DNA from: an uncultured Candidatus Melainabacteria bacterium
GTDB taxonomy: Bacteria > Cyanobacteriota > Vampirovibrionia > Gastranaerophilales > Gastranaerophilaceae
Assembly: GCA_932182025.1 (NCBI GenBank)
Contig: CAKNXK010000024.1
Span: 74,450 to 138,449 of the forward strand
Reading direction: 5' to 3'
DNA: 64,000 nucleotides
The notes beneath the pieces are model-generated. The model was not told the DNA's origin. It saw only the letters and a list, made by a program, of their open reading frames with translations, and did not search any database. Below are positions 1 to 7,991 of the stretch, one piece after another (the first letter of the stretch is position 1; every line of letters starts with the position of its first letter). The position numbers and the translations under genes are program-made.

Positions 1-125
1 TCACGTCTTACATAGCCCGGAGTATCGACATTGGCAATATTTGAACCCAAAGCCCTTTGTCTTTGTGAAATCAAATCAAGCATTAATGTTGTTTTACCCA
101 TTGAATCTAAACTTGTAAATGTCAT
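1..125 (-). CDS. Flagellar rod/hook-family protein, N-terminal fragment
   Basis: The first 41 codons of a minus-strand gene that runs off the window. The fragment ends with the motif SNIANVDTPGYVRR, the conserved N-terminal rod signature (SxNIANxxTPGY) of flagellar axial proteins such as FlgB, FlgE and FlgK. These proteins form the rod and hook and are exported by the flagellar type III apparatus. ATG at 123-125 follows AAAGGAC. It lies 16 nt downstream of another rod gene, so it is the third member of an operon. Which axial protein it is cannot be decided without the rest. Confidence 0.75.
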   Translation of the reverse strand, partial: MTFTSLDSMGKTTLMLDLISQRQRALGSNIANVDTPGYVRR

Positions 126-141
126 TTATTTAGTCCTTTCA

Positions 142-855
142 TTATTCACGAATATTGATTGACTTATTGTACATATCGTCAGCGACTTTCATAAGGTTCA
201 TACTTGCAATCATAGAAGTATTAAGTCTCATAAGTTCGTTCATCTCGTCATAAATATTAGTATTTGAAACTTCTGTTGCATACTGTTTAATATGTTGATC
301 TTCTTTAACAATTCTTGCTTCGCCAGATTCAGAAGTCACTACCATTTTATTATTATGACCCTGTTCAAGGTTCTCCGGTGAATCGAACTGAACAATTGGA
401 ATTGTGCCGATTTTTTCAGGCAAAGAGCCTGCGTTATCATAATTGATAACATCACCATTAGGCTTAATCTCAAATTTATATGAATTAGCAGGGATTTTTA
501 TTCCATCGCCAACCATCCAGTCATCGACTGTTACAAGATAACCATTTGCTCCGCGCTTAAGTGAACCGTCTCTTGTGTATTGGATTTCACCGTCCGGAGA
601 AACAACAGGAATATATCCTTCACCCTCAATTGCTATATCATAAGGGTTTGTACTTATTCTAATAGAACCTTTTAGCGCATTGGTTCTAATTGCCCCGTCA
701 ACATAGCCGTCTTCACGAAGCATTTGTTCAAAGCGATTTGTTTTATAAGCCACGGTATTATAGTTTGCAAGGTTATTTGCAATATGACCGAGTCTTTCAA
801 ACTGCATTGTAGTATTATTTATATTTTTTCTTACAACTGCCTGCATATTATACAT
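142..855 (-). CDS. Flagellar hook-basal body protein, FlgF/FlgG family
   Basis: A 237-aa axial protein. The N-terminus carries the rod signature (LGHIANNLANYNTVAYKTNR). The middle has the FlgG/FlgF core (NPYDIAIEGEGYIPV, then a TRDGSLKRG turn), and the C-terminus has the coiled-coil end expected of rod subunits (NELMRLNTSMIASMNLM). These subunits build the proximal or distal rod that crosses the cell envelope. Length fits FlgF or FlgG (about 240-260 aa). AGGAGA precedes the ATG. It is 12 nt after the paralog at 868-1566. FlgF and FlgG cannot be separated with confidence. Confidence 0.85.
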   Translation of the reverse strand: MYNMQAVVRKNINNTTMQFERLGHIANNLANYNTVAYKTNRFEQMLREDGYVDGAIRTNALKGSIRISTNPYDIAIEGEGYIPVVSPDGEIQYTRDGSLKRGANGYLVTVDDWMVGDGIKIPANSYKFEIKPNGDVINYDNAGSLPEKIGTIPIVQFDSPENLEQGHNNKMVVTSESGEARIVKEDQHIKQYATEVSNTNIYDEMNELMRLNTSMIASMNLMKVADDMYNKSINIRE

Positions 856-867
856 AATTTAAATCTC

Positions 868-1566
868 CTATGAAGCTGAGCCCAGCTGGCTGATAACTTT
901 TTGTAAATTAGAACTTTCTAACAAGAAAATCTGACGGTTAGCTTCAAAGTTTCTTACAACTGGTTTTACAGCCATAAACTCATTTTGAAGCACAACGTTC
1001 GAATGCTCATTGTACCCTTGCTTAACATCAGGATTTAAAACTGCCATTCCGTTAGAATCAACGATCCCAAGATACCCTGCTTCCAAAAGTTCATTTGAGT
1101 TTTTATCATAAACACTAACTTTACCTTTAGCATTAACAACAACTTGTGTCGCATTTTCAGGCACGACAGGGAGTTTAATAGGCATGCCGGCATCTGACAA
1201 AACAGCGTTGTCTTCTAAGTCCAGAAGGTTTCCTAACTTATCCAATTTAAAACGCCCGTCACGTGTGAGTCTTACCCCTTCCGGTGTTTGGATTTGAAAA
1301 TATCCTTTGTTTGCCATTGCAATGTCAAGCGGATTTTGGGAAGTCATAATACGCCCAGGCTCATCATCAATTGTAGAAGACAAACCGTGAATACCGAGAT
1401 ATTCCGTAAAAGCAGAAATAACAGGTTCTTTTCGTTGAAACCCAACCTTATCAAAACCTGTAACGTTTTCGTTAATCATTCCAAGGACTTCACTCTGAAC
1501 ATGCATTGCACGTATTGAAGCTTTCATACCTTGTTCACAAAATCTTACGCCGCCATTGATTTGCAT
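868..1566 (-). CDS. Flagellar hook-basal body protein, FlgF/FlgG family
   Basis: A 232-aa rod protein, first gene of the minus-strand flagellar operon. It has the N-terminal axial motif (VLGMINENVTGFDKVGFQRK), the central NPLDIAMANKGYFQIQTPEG and LTRDGRFKLD motifs of FlgF/FlgG proteins, and a C-terminal helix (FEANRQIFLLESSNLQKVIS). GAGGTAA precedes the ATG. The rod signature is weaker than in its neighbour (NENVTG in place of SNNLAN), which hints at a divergent FlgF-like subunit. A sigma70-like promoter lies about 95 nt upstream. Confidence 0.83.
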   Translation of the reverse strand: MQINGGVRFCEQGMKASIRAMHVQSEVLGMINENVTGFDKVGFQRKEPVISAFTEYLGIHGLSSTIDDEPGRIMTSQNPLDIAMANKGYFQIQTPEGVRLTRDGRFKLDKLGNLLDLEDNAVLSDAGMPIKLPVVPENATQVVVNAKGKVSVYDKNSNELLEAGYLGIVDSNGMAVLNPDVKQGYNEHSNVVLQNEFMAVKPVVRNFEANRQIFLLESSNLQKVISQLGSAS

Positions 1567-1658
1567 ATAGTTACCTCATTTCTCCCATGATAGTCGGCTG
1601 ATCTTGAAAATTACTTAAATATATTTTGATAAAATCATCCGATTATAGGAGTAATAAG

Positions 1659-1686
1659 GTTATAATTATTTTTTTTAGGAAGTCAA
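1659..1686 (-). promoter_or_regulatory. Sigma70-like promoter of the flagellar rod operon
   Basis: On the minus strand TTGACT (1681-1686) and TATAAC (1659-1664) are separated by 16 nt, upstream of the rod gene starting at 1566. The leader between is about 90 nt. Sequence match only. Confidence 0.4.
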
Positions 1687-1689
1687 GAT

Positions 1690-2565
1690 TTAGATTGTTT
1701 TAAAAAATTCTTCGTCAATTTGATAAGTTTTTACTTCTTTAATCCCAAGATTTAAAGCAGCAATTTTTTCAACTAATTCGGCACCATCAATTAAATCTAT
1801 TCGCATTTTCCCCACAACAGATGCTTCATCTTTAGCACTTTTAGTATAATATCCTGTCGTAATAAACACCGCCTTTTCTATATCAGTAGTCAGTGAACCA
1901 CGAAAATCCCTAATATCACTAACAGGCACTGCTCCTTTGTATCTTTTACACTGAAAAGCCATACTTATAGACACAATATCATTTATTTTTAATTCACCCT
2001 TACCGTCAATACCCCCATCTCTCGTTGCTTTTGTAACAGTAACTTTATTAAATCCACATTCACGAAGAAAAAGCTGAGAAAAACGTTCAAAAGCAGCTGG
2101 TTGCATTCCAAGTAAAGTTGCAATTAATTTATCTTTCCATGGTTTATCCTCATCAGGAAATTCAATCTCATCATTTGTTTTATCATTATCTTCAGGGTTA
2201 TTGTAATTGTCATTAATAGATTTTGAAATATGTCCATTTCTAACAATTTGAGCAACCTGTTCATCAGTTAATATAGAAAGATTAGAATACTCAGGACATA
2301 TCGCCCAAACTGCTCTAGAATGTCTTGCAATATATCCACTTTTCGCCAAATATGTTCTAGCCCATGCCAGTCTATACTCTAATTCACTCTGATAAGAAGC
2401 ATATTTGCTTTTATGCGGAATGTCCATAATTGAATCATCTAAACCCATATAACTCATTACTTGTTCTAAAATCTCACTATTACGACCAGAGCCACCAAGA
2501 TTTTTCAAAGCAACAAATGTTGGCATAATTAATTCATTATATTTAGGCACACTAGACTTTTTCAT
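1690..2565 (-). CDS. Mrr-type type IV restriction endonuclease
   Basis: A 291-aa protein with two Mrr modules: an N-terminal winged-helix Mrr_N domain (about residues 5-95) and a C-terminal PD-(D/E)xK nuclease (about 150-270). The catalytic pattern is visible: RDGGIDGKG around residue 182-190, then QCK at 205-207 (the Q/ExK part). Mrr enzymes cut DNA carrying methylated bases. AGGAG lies upstream of the ATG. No methyltransferase is beside it, which fits a methyl-dependent enzyme. It stands alone between a flagellar operon and a tRNA gene, a common site for acquired defence genes. Confidence 0.88.
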   Translation of the reverse strand: MKKSSVPKYNELIMPTFVALKNLGGSGRNSEILEQVMSYMGLDDSIMDIPHKSKYASYQSELEYRLAWARTYLAKSGYIARHSRAVWAICPEYSNLSILTDEQVAQIVRNGHISKSINDNYNNPEDNDKTNDEIEFPDEDKPWKDKLIATLLGMQPAAFERFSQLFLRECGFNKVTVTKATRDGGIDGKGELKINDIVSISMAFQCKRYKGAVPVSDIRDFRGSLTTDIEKAVFITTGYYTKSAKDEASVVGKMRIDLIDGAELVEKIAALNLGIKEVKTYQIDEEFFKTI

Positions 2566-2589
2566 AAATACTACTCCTAAATGCTTATA

Positions 2590-2622
2590 TAAAAAAAGGT
2601 GGAGTACCCCACCTTTTTTAAA
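2590..2622 (-). terminator. Rho-independent terminator after tRNA-Arg
   Basis: AAAGGTGGAG TA CCCCACCTTT-type hairpin (near-perfect AAAAAAGGTGG/CCACCTTTTTT arms) with A and T runs on both sides, so it can act in either direction. It sits between the tRNA 3' end and the mrr start. Confidence 0.7.
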
Positions 2623-2626
2623 AATT

Positions 2627-2700
2627 TACGCCTGCCGCGATTCGAACGCGGGACCCTCTGCTTAGAAGGCAGATGCTCTATCCAGCTGAGCTACAGACGC
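2627..2700 (-). tRNA. tRNA-Arg (anticodon TCT)
   Basis: A 74-nt cloverleaf read on the minus strand: acceptor GCGTCTG/CAGGCGT (two G-T pairs), D-arm GCTC...GAGC, anticodon stem TCTGC/GCAGA with loop CTTCTAA (anticodon TCT, reading AGA), T-arm CCGCG TTCGAAT CGCGG, discriminator A. The CCA end is not encoded. No mobile element is attached to its 3' end. Confidence 0.95.
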
Positions 2701-2722
2701 ATATCTGTTGTCTTCGTAATTT

Positions 2723-2750
2723 AGAATAACACATCAAACTTTTTTTGCAA
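2723..2750 (-). promoter_or_regulatory. Promoter of tRNA-Arg
   Basis: TTGCAA (2745-2750) and TATTCT (2723-2728) spaced by 16 nt, with the -10 box about 22 nt before the tRNA 5' end. Confidence 0.55.
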
Positions 2751-2762
2751 GTTTTTTTCGAA

Positions 2763-4034
2763 TTAAGACTTGAAAAATTCAACCCAACGGATTAAATCTG
2801 ATATTTCATAAGGTTTTGGCAAGTACAAATCAGCACCAGAATCTAATATTGCAAACTTATTATGCACCGTTGTTGTTACAATAACTTTTGTATTAACAAA
2901 ATTCTGCAAACTTTTTATTTTACGTAAAAACTCTAAGTTCTCTAAACCTTCACCACTATCCAAAACTATTACAGCCGGTTGAATTGCAGATTCCAAGGCC
3001 AGTTCAGATTGCACATCATAACCTTGCAGTTCTAAAGCTGTACGGATTAAATACCCCAAAGACTCATCCGGCTCATATATATAAACATTTTTATTTATCA
3101 CATCTGCTACCACCGAATCGGTACCCGTAAGTTTTACACGCTCAATTGCATAATTTGAGCCGCTTGGGATTTTAGCAAGCTGTTTCACTGCAAAAAGTCT
3201 TTCTATTAATACATCAACAGAAGATATCATATTGAAACCTTCTAAGATACCACCTATCAAAATTGATACGAAATTAGCTCGCATGCCTGCATATCTTTCA
3301 CCCTTTAGAACCATATAGCCTTTTTGGGCATCCTCTTCTGAGTAAAACTTTGGAGAAACCGTATCAAAAGCAAACGTTAAAAACTCAGAAAGCTTTTCTG
3401 CGCTAAATCTGTTTGTAACAACTACAAAAGTTTCGTCATTGAGCTGACCTATAAAATCATTTTCATCTAATGCAGACTTTACAATCGCAACAAAAGTTTG
3501 AACAATTTTATCAGCTGCCAATTCTGTATAGACACTTTTATAATCATCTAAATTTTCAATTCCTACCAACAGAACTGCTTGGTTATCAGTACTTAACAAT
3601 CGCTTTAAAGCTTTTCTAACATATTTAGCATTTGGCAGCAATGTTTTGTTATCCAAATTAGATTCTATGTCTCTTCTAAGATGTGCTCTTATACGGGTCT
3701 TAAACTCTTCAATATTAACAGGCTCGCTTAAAAAATCATCGGCTCCGCTTTCAAGAACAGAAATTCTGTCCTCAAAATCAGCTGATTTTGAAAGAGCAAC
3801 AATTATCGGTCTGGTATTATAAGTTAACGCTCTTATTTTTTGACAAAACCCGGAAAGAGATTCATCAATACTGTCTGATACAATAATCATATCCGGTTCA
3901 AGATTTTGTACAGCACTAAGCCCGTCTCTTAAATTATGAGCAATAATAGCTTTTGCTTCTACACTGTCAATACATTTTTTATATTTTGCAGGAAGTTCTT
4001 TTCGTTTATCAATAATCAAGACTGTTGAGAGCAT
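2763..4034 (-). CDS. Response regulator with REC, degenerate GGDEF-like and second REC domain
   Basis: A 423-aa protein in three parts. An N-terminal receiver (1-118) keeps the phospho-acceptor Asp (VSDS, about D54), but the usual conserved Lys-Pro is Glu-Pro (SEPVN). The middle (about 130-300) resembles a GGDEF domain by pattern, with LNDETF where GG[DE]EF should be, so it is unlikely to make c-di-GMP. The C-terminal receiver (about 310-420) has VLDSG and an intact KPYE. Its start overlaps the upstream kinase gene by 19 nt, so the two are probably a kinase-regulator pair. No DNA-binding output domain is seen. Confidence 0.75.
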   Translation of the reverse strand: MLSTVLIIDKRKELPAKYKKCIDSVEAKAIIAHNLRDGLSAVQNLEPDMIIVSDSIDESLSGFCQKIRALTYNTRPIIVALSKSADFEDRISVLESGADDFLSEPVNIEEFKTRIRAHLRRDIESNLDNKTLLPNAKYVRKALKRLLSTDNQAVLLVGIENLDDYKSVYTELAADKIVQTFVAIVKSALDENDFIGQLNDETFVVVTNRFSAEKLSEFLTFAFDTVSPKFYSEEDAQKGYMVLKGERYAGMRANFVSILIGGILEGFNMISSVDVLIERLFAVKQLAKIPSGSNYAIERVKLTGTDSVVADVINKNVYIYEPDESLGYLIRTALELQGYDVQSELALESAIQPAVIVLDSGEGLENLEFLRKIKSLQNFVNTKVIVTTTVHNKFAILDSGADLYLPKPYEISDLIRWVEFFKS

Positions 4035-4732
4035 TTCAAAACCTCCTCTTGATTATAGAATGGGAACTGCAAAGAAAACTCCGTCCAGTTACCTAATTCA
4101 CTTTCAACAGCTATTCTCCCATGCATTGACTCAACAAGGTTTCTGGTAATATAAAGCCCTAAGCCGTTTCCTTGAGTCTTACTGGTTAAATGGTTTTCCA
4201 GCCTGATAAACTTTTCAAAAACCTTATCAAAATCATCTTTTTTTATCCCAACACCATAGTCTTTGACAGTAATTTTTACATAATCGGAATTATAGAAAGA
4301 AGTTGTTATCTCTATTTCTTTATTTTCTTCAGAATACTTACATGCATTGTCAATAAGATTAGTCATAACCTGCTGGAACTTTTCTTCATCAAGCCATGCC
4401 GGAGGCAAATGAGTATTAAACTTAGAATTTATTTTAAAATCTTTGTATTTAAGACTAAGCATTTGAATAACTTTATCAATAGAAGAATTTACATTTACCT
4501 CTCTAAAAACAGGCTTGTCTGCATTCATTTTAGAAACTGTCAAAACATTTTCAACTAAATTAATTAATCTGTTTGATTGTTCTTCAATAATTTTGATAAA
4601 TTTCTTTTTACTTTCTTCATCCAGTTTATCCCACGAAGACAACAAAGTTTGAGAAAACCCCCTGATACTTGTCAGCGGGGTTCTCATTTCATGTGAAACT
4701 GTTGATATAAATTCATCTTGAATATTGTTCAT
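4016..4732 (-). CDS. Soluble histidine kinase (HisKA-HATPase)
   Basis: About 238 aa. It begins almost directly with the dimerisation/phospho-acceptor helix (VSHEMRTPLTSIRGF, His near residue 14) and continues with a complete ATPase domain: N box (NLIDNACKYSE), DYGVGI and GNGLGLYI. There is no sensor or membrane domain, so the signal must come from a partner. ATG at 4730-4732 is preceded by GAGGTG; a GTG at 4747 in frame is the alternative. The ribosome-binding site lies at the edge of a small hairpin repeat. It overlaps the downstream regulator gene by 19 nt. Confidence 0.85.
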   Translation of the reverse strand: MNNIQDEFISTVSHEMRTPLTSIRGFSQTLLSSWDKLDEESKKKFIKIIEEQSNRLINLVENVLTVSKMNADKPVFREVNVNSSIDKVIQMLSLKYKDFKINSKFNTHLPPAWLDEEKFQQVMTNLIDNACKYSEENKEIEITTSFYNSDYVKITVKDYGVGIKKDDFDKVFEKFIRLENHLTSKTQGNGLGLYITRNLVESMHGRIAVESELGNWTEFSLQFPFYNQEEVLKCSQQS

Positions 4733-4744
4733 CGGTTGACACCT

Positions 4745-4780
4745 CACCCCAACCCTCTCCTCAAGGAGAGGGGGCAGAGC
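4745..4780. repeat. Short intergenic hairpin repeat
   Basis: A perfect 9-bp hairpin CCCTCTCCT CA AGGAGAGGG (4753-4772) preceded by CACCCCAA. Variant copies of the same design occur near 17932-17968 and 31124-31148, so this is a dispersed element. Confidence 0.55.
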
Positions 4781-4782
4781 CC

Positions 4783-5019
4783 TTACTCCATTTCTTCCAT
4801 AAACAATTGTTTTGCTTCTTCAATTGCATCAGATAAAACATCTAACTGTTCAGGGGCAAAAGTTACACCTTTTTTAGTTGGAAGCCATGTTGCACCTTCA
4901 TCAGTTGTATAAAAAATTCTTAAATTAAAATAGCTTTTTCCTCTATATTCTGATACAGAAATTTGTAATTGCTCAGTATCAGTTCGTTCAATAGTTGCTA
5001 AAATTTTTGCTTCTGCCAT
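4783..5019 (-). CDS. PC4/YdbC-like single-stranded DNA-binding protein
   Basis: A 78-aa protein fitting the transcriptional coactivator p15 (PC4) C-terminal fold: beta strands around YRGKSYFNLRIFYTTDEG, WLPTKKGVTFAPEQ, then a C-terminal helix. Bacterial members bind single-stranded DNA and can influence transcription. ATG at 5017-5019 is chosen because AAGGAGA lies 7 nt before it; the ATG at 5025 is too close to that site. It sits between a pilin-like gene and the kinase gene in one minus-strand run. Confidence 0.75.
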   Translation of the reverse strand: MAEAKILATIERTDTEQLQISVSEYRGKSYFNLRIFYTTDEGATWLPTKKGVTFAPEQLDVLSDAIEEAKQLFMEEME

Positions 5020-5038
5020 TATCATCTCTCCTTATATT

Positions 5039-5692
5039 TTACCAGTTATATTTAACTTTAAATCCATCTTTGACAACTCTTGCCGTGCAGTTTGCATTAA
5101 TTGTAGGATTATCTCCATCACAAGAATTTGAATTTACACCTTCAGGAATTAATTTTCCATCATTACGCAATTCAAATCTAAACCTATCTCTTCCAAATTG
5201 ATTTGGACGATTTTGTAAACCATTTACATCAATTACTACCTGATTTTGAACAATCGTGTTACGACTTGGATTAACCATTGCTATTAGATTGATATTGCGA
5301 GGAACCTGAAGTTCAGCCGGGAATTTATTAAATCTGAATTTAATAGTATTATCAAATCTATTACCACCGCCTTCATTAAAAACTGTAATATTTTTAACAC
5401 CAATATATGGAGCAAGTCTGTTAAAAGTAAAATCATAATCACCGTCCATAGCCATCAAGGTATCAGCCATAGAAGCTCGTCCCTCTGCTTCCACACTTTC
5501 GTTATATGCCTGAATCATGTTTTGACATCCAAGTTCTATCTGTTCAACAGCTTTTCCCAGAATCACACCCGTTTTATCTTTCTGAATTGTTTTGACAAGC
5601 TGAGGCATAACAAGTGCCGAAATAACTCCTATAATAGACATAGCGAGTAAAACTTCTGTAAGCGTAAAGCCCTTTTTTGTTCTTCTTCCCAT
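5039..5692 (-). CDS. Type IV pilin-like / pseudopilin protein
   Basis: A 217-aa protein with a class III prepilin signal: short basic leader (MGRRTKKG), cleavage after Gly, then FTLTEVLLAMSIIGVISALV, with Glu at +5 of the mature protein. Such proteins are cleaved by prepilin peptidase and assemble into type IV pili or type II secretion pseudopili. The globular part has three Cys near the C-terminus (NSCDGDN, NANCTA and upstream GCQNM). ATG at 5690-5692 follows GGAGGG by 6 nt. No pilus assembly gene is adjacent, so the target machine is unknown. Confidence 0.85.
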   Translation of the reverse strand: MGRRTKKGFTLTEVLLAMSIIGVISALVMPQLVKTIQKDKTGVILGKAVEQIELGCQNMIQAYNESVEAEGRASMADTLMAMDGDYDFTFNRLAPYIGVKNITVFNEGGGNRFDNTIKFRFNKFPAELQVPRNINLIAMVNPSRNTIVQNQVVIDVNGLQNRPNQFGRDRFRFELRNDGKLIPEGVNSNSCDGDNPTINANCTARVVKDGFKVKYNW

Positions 5693-5775
5693 TAGCAACC
5701 CTCCAAATATATTTTTCTAAATTATATCACAGATTTAATAATTATTAACAATTTGTCTAATGATATTGTTTAGGT

Positions 5776-5787
5776 TATTATGAGAGT
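5776..5787 (+). promoter_or_regulatory. -10 box placed for a leaderless mRNA
   Basis: TATTAT (5776-5781), then exactly 6 nt, then the ATG at 5788. Transcription would start at or next to the start codon. One of six genes here with this spacing. Confidence 0.5.
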
Positions 5788-7338
5788 ATGAACAAGGGGA
5801 AGATTGTTGTAGTCGATGATGAAAGAATAGTTACTTCTGCTTTTAACACATTATTAAAAGTCGAAGGGTTTTCTGATGCTCATTTTTTTAATAATCCAAA
5901 AGAAGCTGTTGAATTCTTGAAAGAAAACACTCCGGATTTGGTTATTTCTGACTTTTTGATGCCGGAAATGAATGGTTTGGAGTTTTTGAGTGAAGTTAAT
6001 AAACTCCATCCGGAAGTAAGTAAAATCCTTTTAACAGGTTATGCTGACAAAGAAAATGCTATTAAAGCTATTAATGAAATCGGGCTTTACAGATATATTG
6101 AAAAGCCTTGGAATAATGATGATTTAATTATAAATATCAAAAACGGGATTGAAAGAAGCTACCTTTTATCCCAACTTCGTCAAAAAATATCCGAGCTAGA
6201 GATTGCTCACAAAGAATTGGAAAAATATTCTCATAATCTTGAAGAGATTGTTGAAGAACGCACTCACGATTTGCAACAATCAAACGCAAAACTTGCAGGC
6301 ATTGTTAATTATTGCGCTGACGGGATTTTAATTCTTAATGAAGACGGAATAATTGAACAAGTTAACCCTGCTTGCGAAACTTTAATAGGACTTGTTAACA
6401 ACAAAATCATTTCAGCATCTGTTGATGATTTTGTGTTCAGCAAAAAAACTTTTATCTCAAAAGAATTACACAAACTTGAAGAAAATGAGCTTTTCTTGAG
6501 AGATTTTTACATCAAAAATCCTTTAAGCAACAACCTTGTACCGGTTGAAATAAGTTTTGCAAGAATCAATCCTGACGAAGAATTCAAACGCTTTGTCGGT
6601 GTAATAAGAGATGTTACCGAACAGAAAAAAGCAGACAGATTAAGAGATGATTTTATTGCAACATTAACTCATGATTTGAGAACTCCTCTTTTGGCTGCTA
6701 TTCAAACTCTTAAATTCTTCCTTGACGGCGCTTTAGGAGAACTCGACGATAAGCAAAAAATGCTTCTTGCTACAATGCAAAAAAGCAATGAAGATTTATT
6801 AGGACTTGTGAATGCTTTATTAGAAGTTTATAAATACGATGCAGAAAAACTTATCCTTAATAAAACCGATTTCAATATTTATGAGCTGACAAAATTTGTA
6901 TATGATGAAATTAAACCGCTTGCAGACAGCAAAAATATTGATTTTTCAATTGATTGCAGCGATACAAGCCTGGAAATTCAAGCAGATAGAAGTGAATTAA
7001 GAAGAGTAATTTGTAATTTGCTTGGAAACGCAATCAATTATACTCAAGAAAACGGAAAAGTTATTATTACAATCAAAAACGAATCCAATGACTTAATTTT
7101 TTCTGTTTCAGATAACGGCTGTGGGATTCCTCAGGAAGATATTCCAAATATGTTCCAAAGATTTTCTCAAGGTACAAGCAAAAAACGCTCTGCCGGAACC
7201 GGATTAGGTTTATATCTTTCAAGGCAAATTATTGAATCACACGGCGGAAAAATTTGGTTGGAAAGCGTTCTTAATAAAGGAAGTGAATTCTCATTTATCC
7301 TTACGGATGCAGTAAGTGTTGCAGGAGCTTTAAAATGA
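5788..7338 (+). CDS. Hybrid REC-PAS-histidine kinase
   Basis: A 516-aa cytoplasmic protein with an N-terminal receiver (1-120; DD at 10-11, phospho-Asp near 55 in VISDFLMPE, Lys in YIEKPWN), a coiled coil (about 125-170), a PAS domain (about 172-280), HisKA (HDLRTPLLAAIQTL, near 295) and HATPase (N box LLGNAINYTQ, DNGCGIP, GTGLGLYLS). The receiver-first order means it accepts phosphate or a signal before phosphorylating a partner. It overlaps the next regulator gene by 4 nt (ATGA), so that protein is the likely partner. No Shine-Dalgarno site; a -10 box sits 6 nt before the ATG. Confidence 0.9.
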   Translation: MNKGKIVVVDDERIVTSAFNTLLKVEGFSDAHFFNNPKEAVEFLKENTPDLVISDFLMPEMNGLEFLSEVNKLHPEVSKILLTGYADKENAIKAINEIGLYRYIEKPWNNDDLIINIKNGIERSYLLSQLRQKISELEIAHKELEKYSHNLEEIVEERTHDLQQSNAKLAGIVNYCADGILILNEDGIIEQVNPACETLIGLVNNKIISASVDDFVFSKKTFISKELHKLEENELFLRDFYIKNPLSNNLVPVEISFARINPDEEFKRFVGVIRDVTEQKKADRLRDDFIATLTHDLRTPLLAAIQTLKFFLDGALGELDDKQKMLLATMQKSNEDLLGLVNALLEVYKYDAEKLILNKTDFNIYELTKFVYDEIKPLADSKNIDFSIDCSDTSLEIQADRSELRRVICNLLGNAINYTQENGKVIITIKNESNDLIFSVSDNGCGIPQEDIPNMFQRFSQGTSKKRSAGTGLGLYLSRQIIESHGGKIWLESVLNKGSEFSFILTDAVSVAGALK

Positions 7339-7991
7339 TAAACGTACTTTTAATTGAAGACCACGAACTTTATAGAATGGGGCTTTCAATGCTTCTTGAT
7401 AAAGCAGAAGGAATTAATCTTATTGCAGAAGCTTCTGACGGTATCGAAGGCGTTAGAAAAGCTCGTGAGCTTACACCAAACGTTATTCTTATGGATATCG
7501 GACTTCCTAATATGGATGGGATTGAAGCTACACTTAGAATTAAGGATTTTTTACCGGAGACTAAAATTCTTATCTTTACTTCTCGTGATAGCGAGCATGA
7601 TGTATTTGAATCGTTTAAAGCCGGTGCTGACGGTTATATTATGAAAGGTGCATCTCCTGAACAAACTATTTCTGCTATAAAAGCCGTACATGAAGGTGTG
7701 GGTTGGATTGATCCTGCTATTGCAAAACTGGTTTTCTCAAGTATTCAAAAACCTTCTACAGCAGTTGTTACAGAAGTTTCTAAAAAAAGCAGCAATACAT
7801 ACGGGCTTACTGATAGAGAACTTGATGTGCTTGAGCTTATGGTTGAAGGGCTTTCAAATCCTCAAATCGCAGACAAGCTTGTTATTGCTAAAGCAACAAC
7901 AAAAGCACATGTACACAGTATTCTTCAAAAACTTTGTGCTACAACAAGAACTCAAGCTACTGTTATGGCAATGAAGGAAGGCTTGGTTTAG
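7335..7991 (+). CDS. NarL/LuxR-family response regulator
   Basis: A 218-aa regulator. Receiver domain with IEDH and phospho-Asp near 54 (ILMDIGLPNMDG), Ser/Thr in FTSRD, Lys in YIMKGA; LuxR-type helix-turn-helix at about 152-215 (LTDRELDVLELMVEGLSNPQIA, HVHSILQKL). It translationally overlaps the upstream hybrid kinase and is followed with no gap by the gene at 7992. Targets are unknown. Confidence 0.92.
   Translation: MINVLLIEDHELYRMGLSMLLDKAEGINLIAEASDGIEGVRKARELTPNVILMDIGLPNMDGIEATLRIKDFLPETKILIFTSRDSEHDVFESFKAGADGYIMKGASPEQTISAIKAVHEGVGWIDPAIAKLVFSSIQKPSTAVVTEVSKKSSNTYGLTDRELDVLELMVEGLSNPQIADKLVIAKATTKAHVHSILQKLCATTRTQATVMAMKEGLV

Noticed and set aside
2590..2700. tRNA-Arg as an integration site for the mrr gene
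   Set aside because: No integrase and no second copy of the tRNA 3' end was found near mrr, so an island cannot be claimed.
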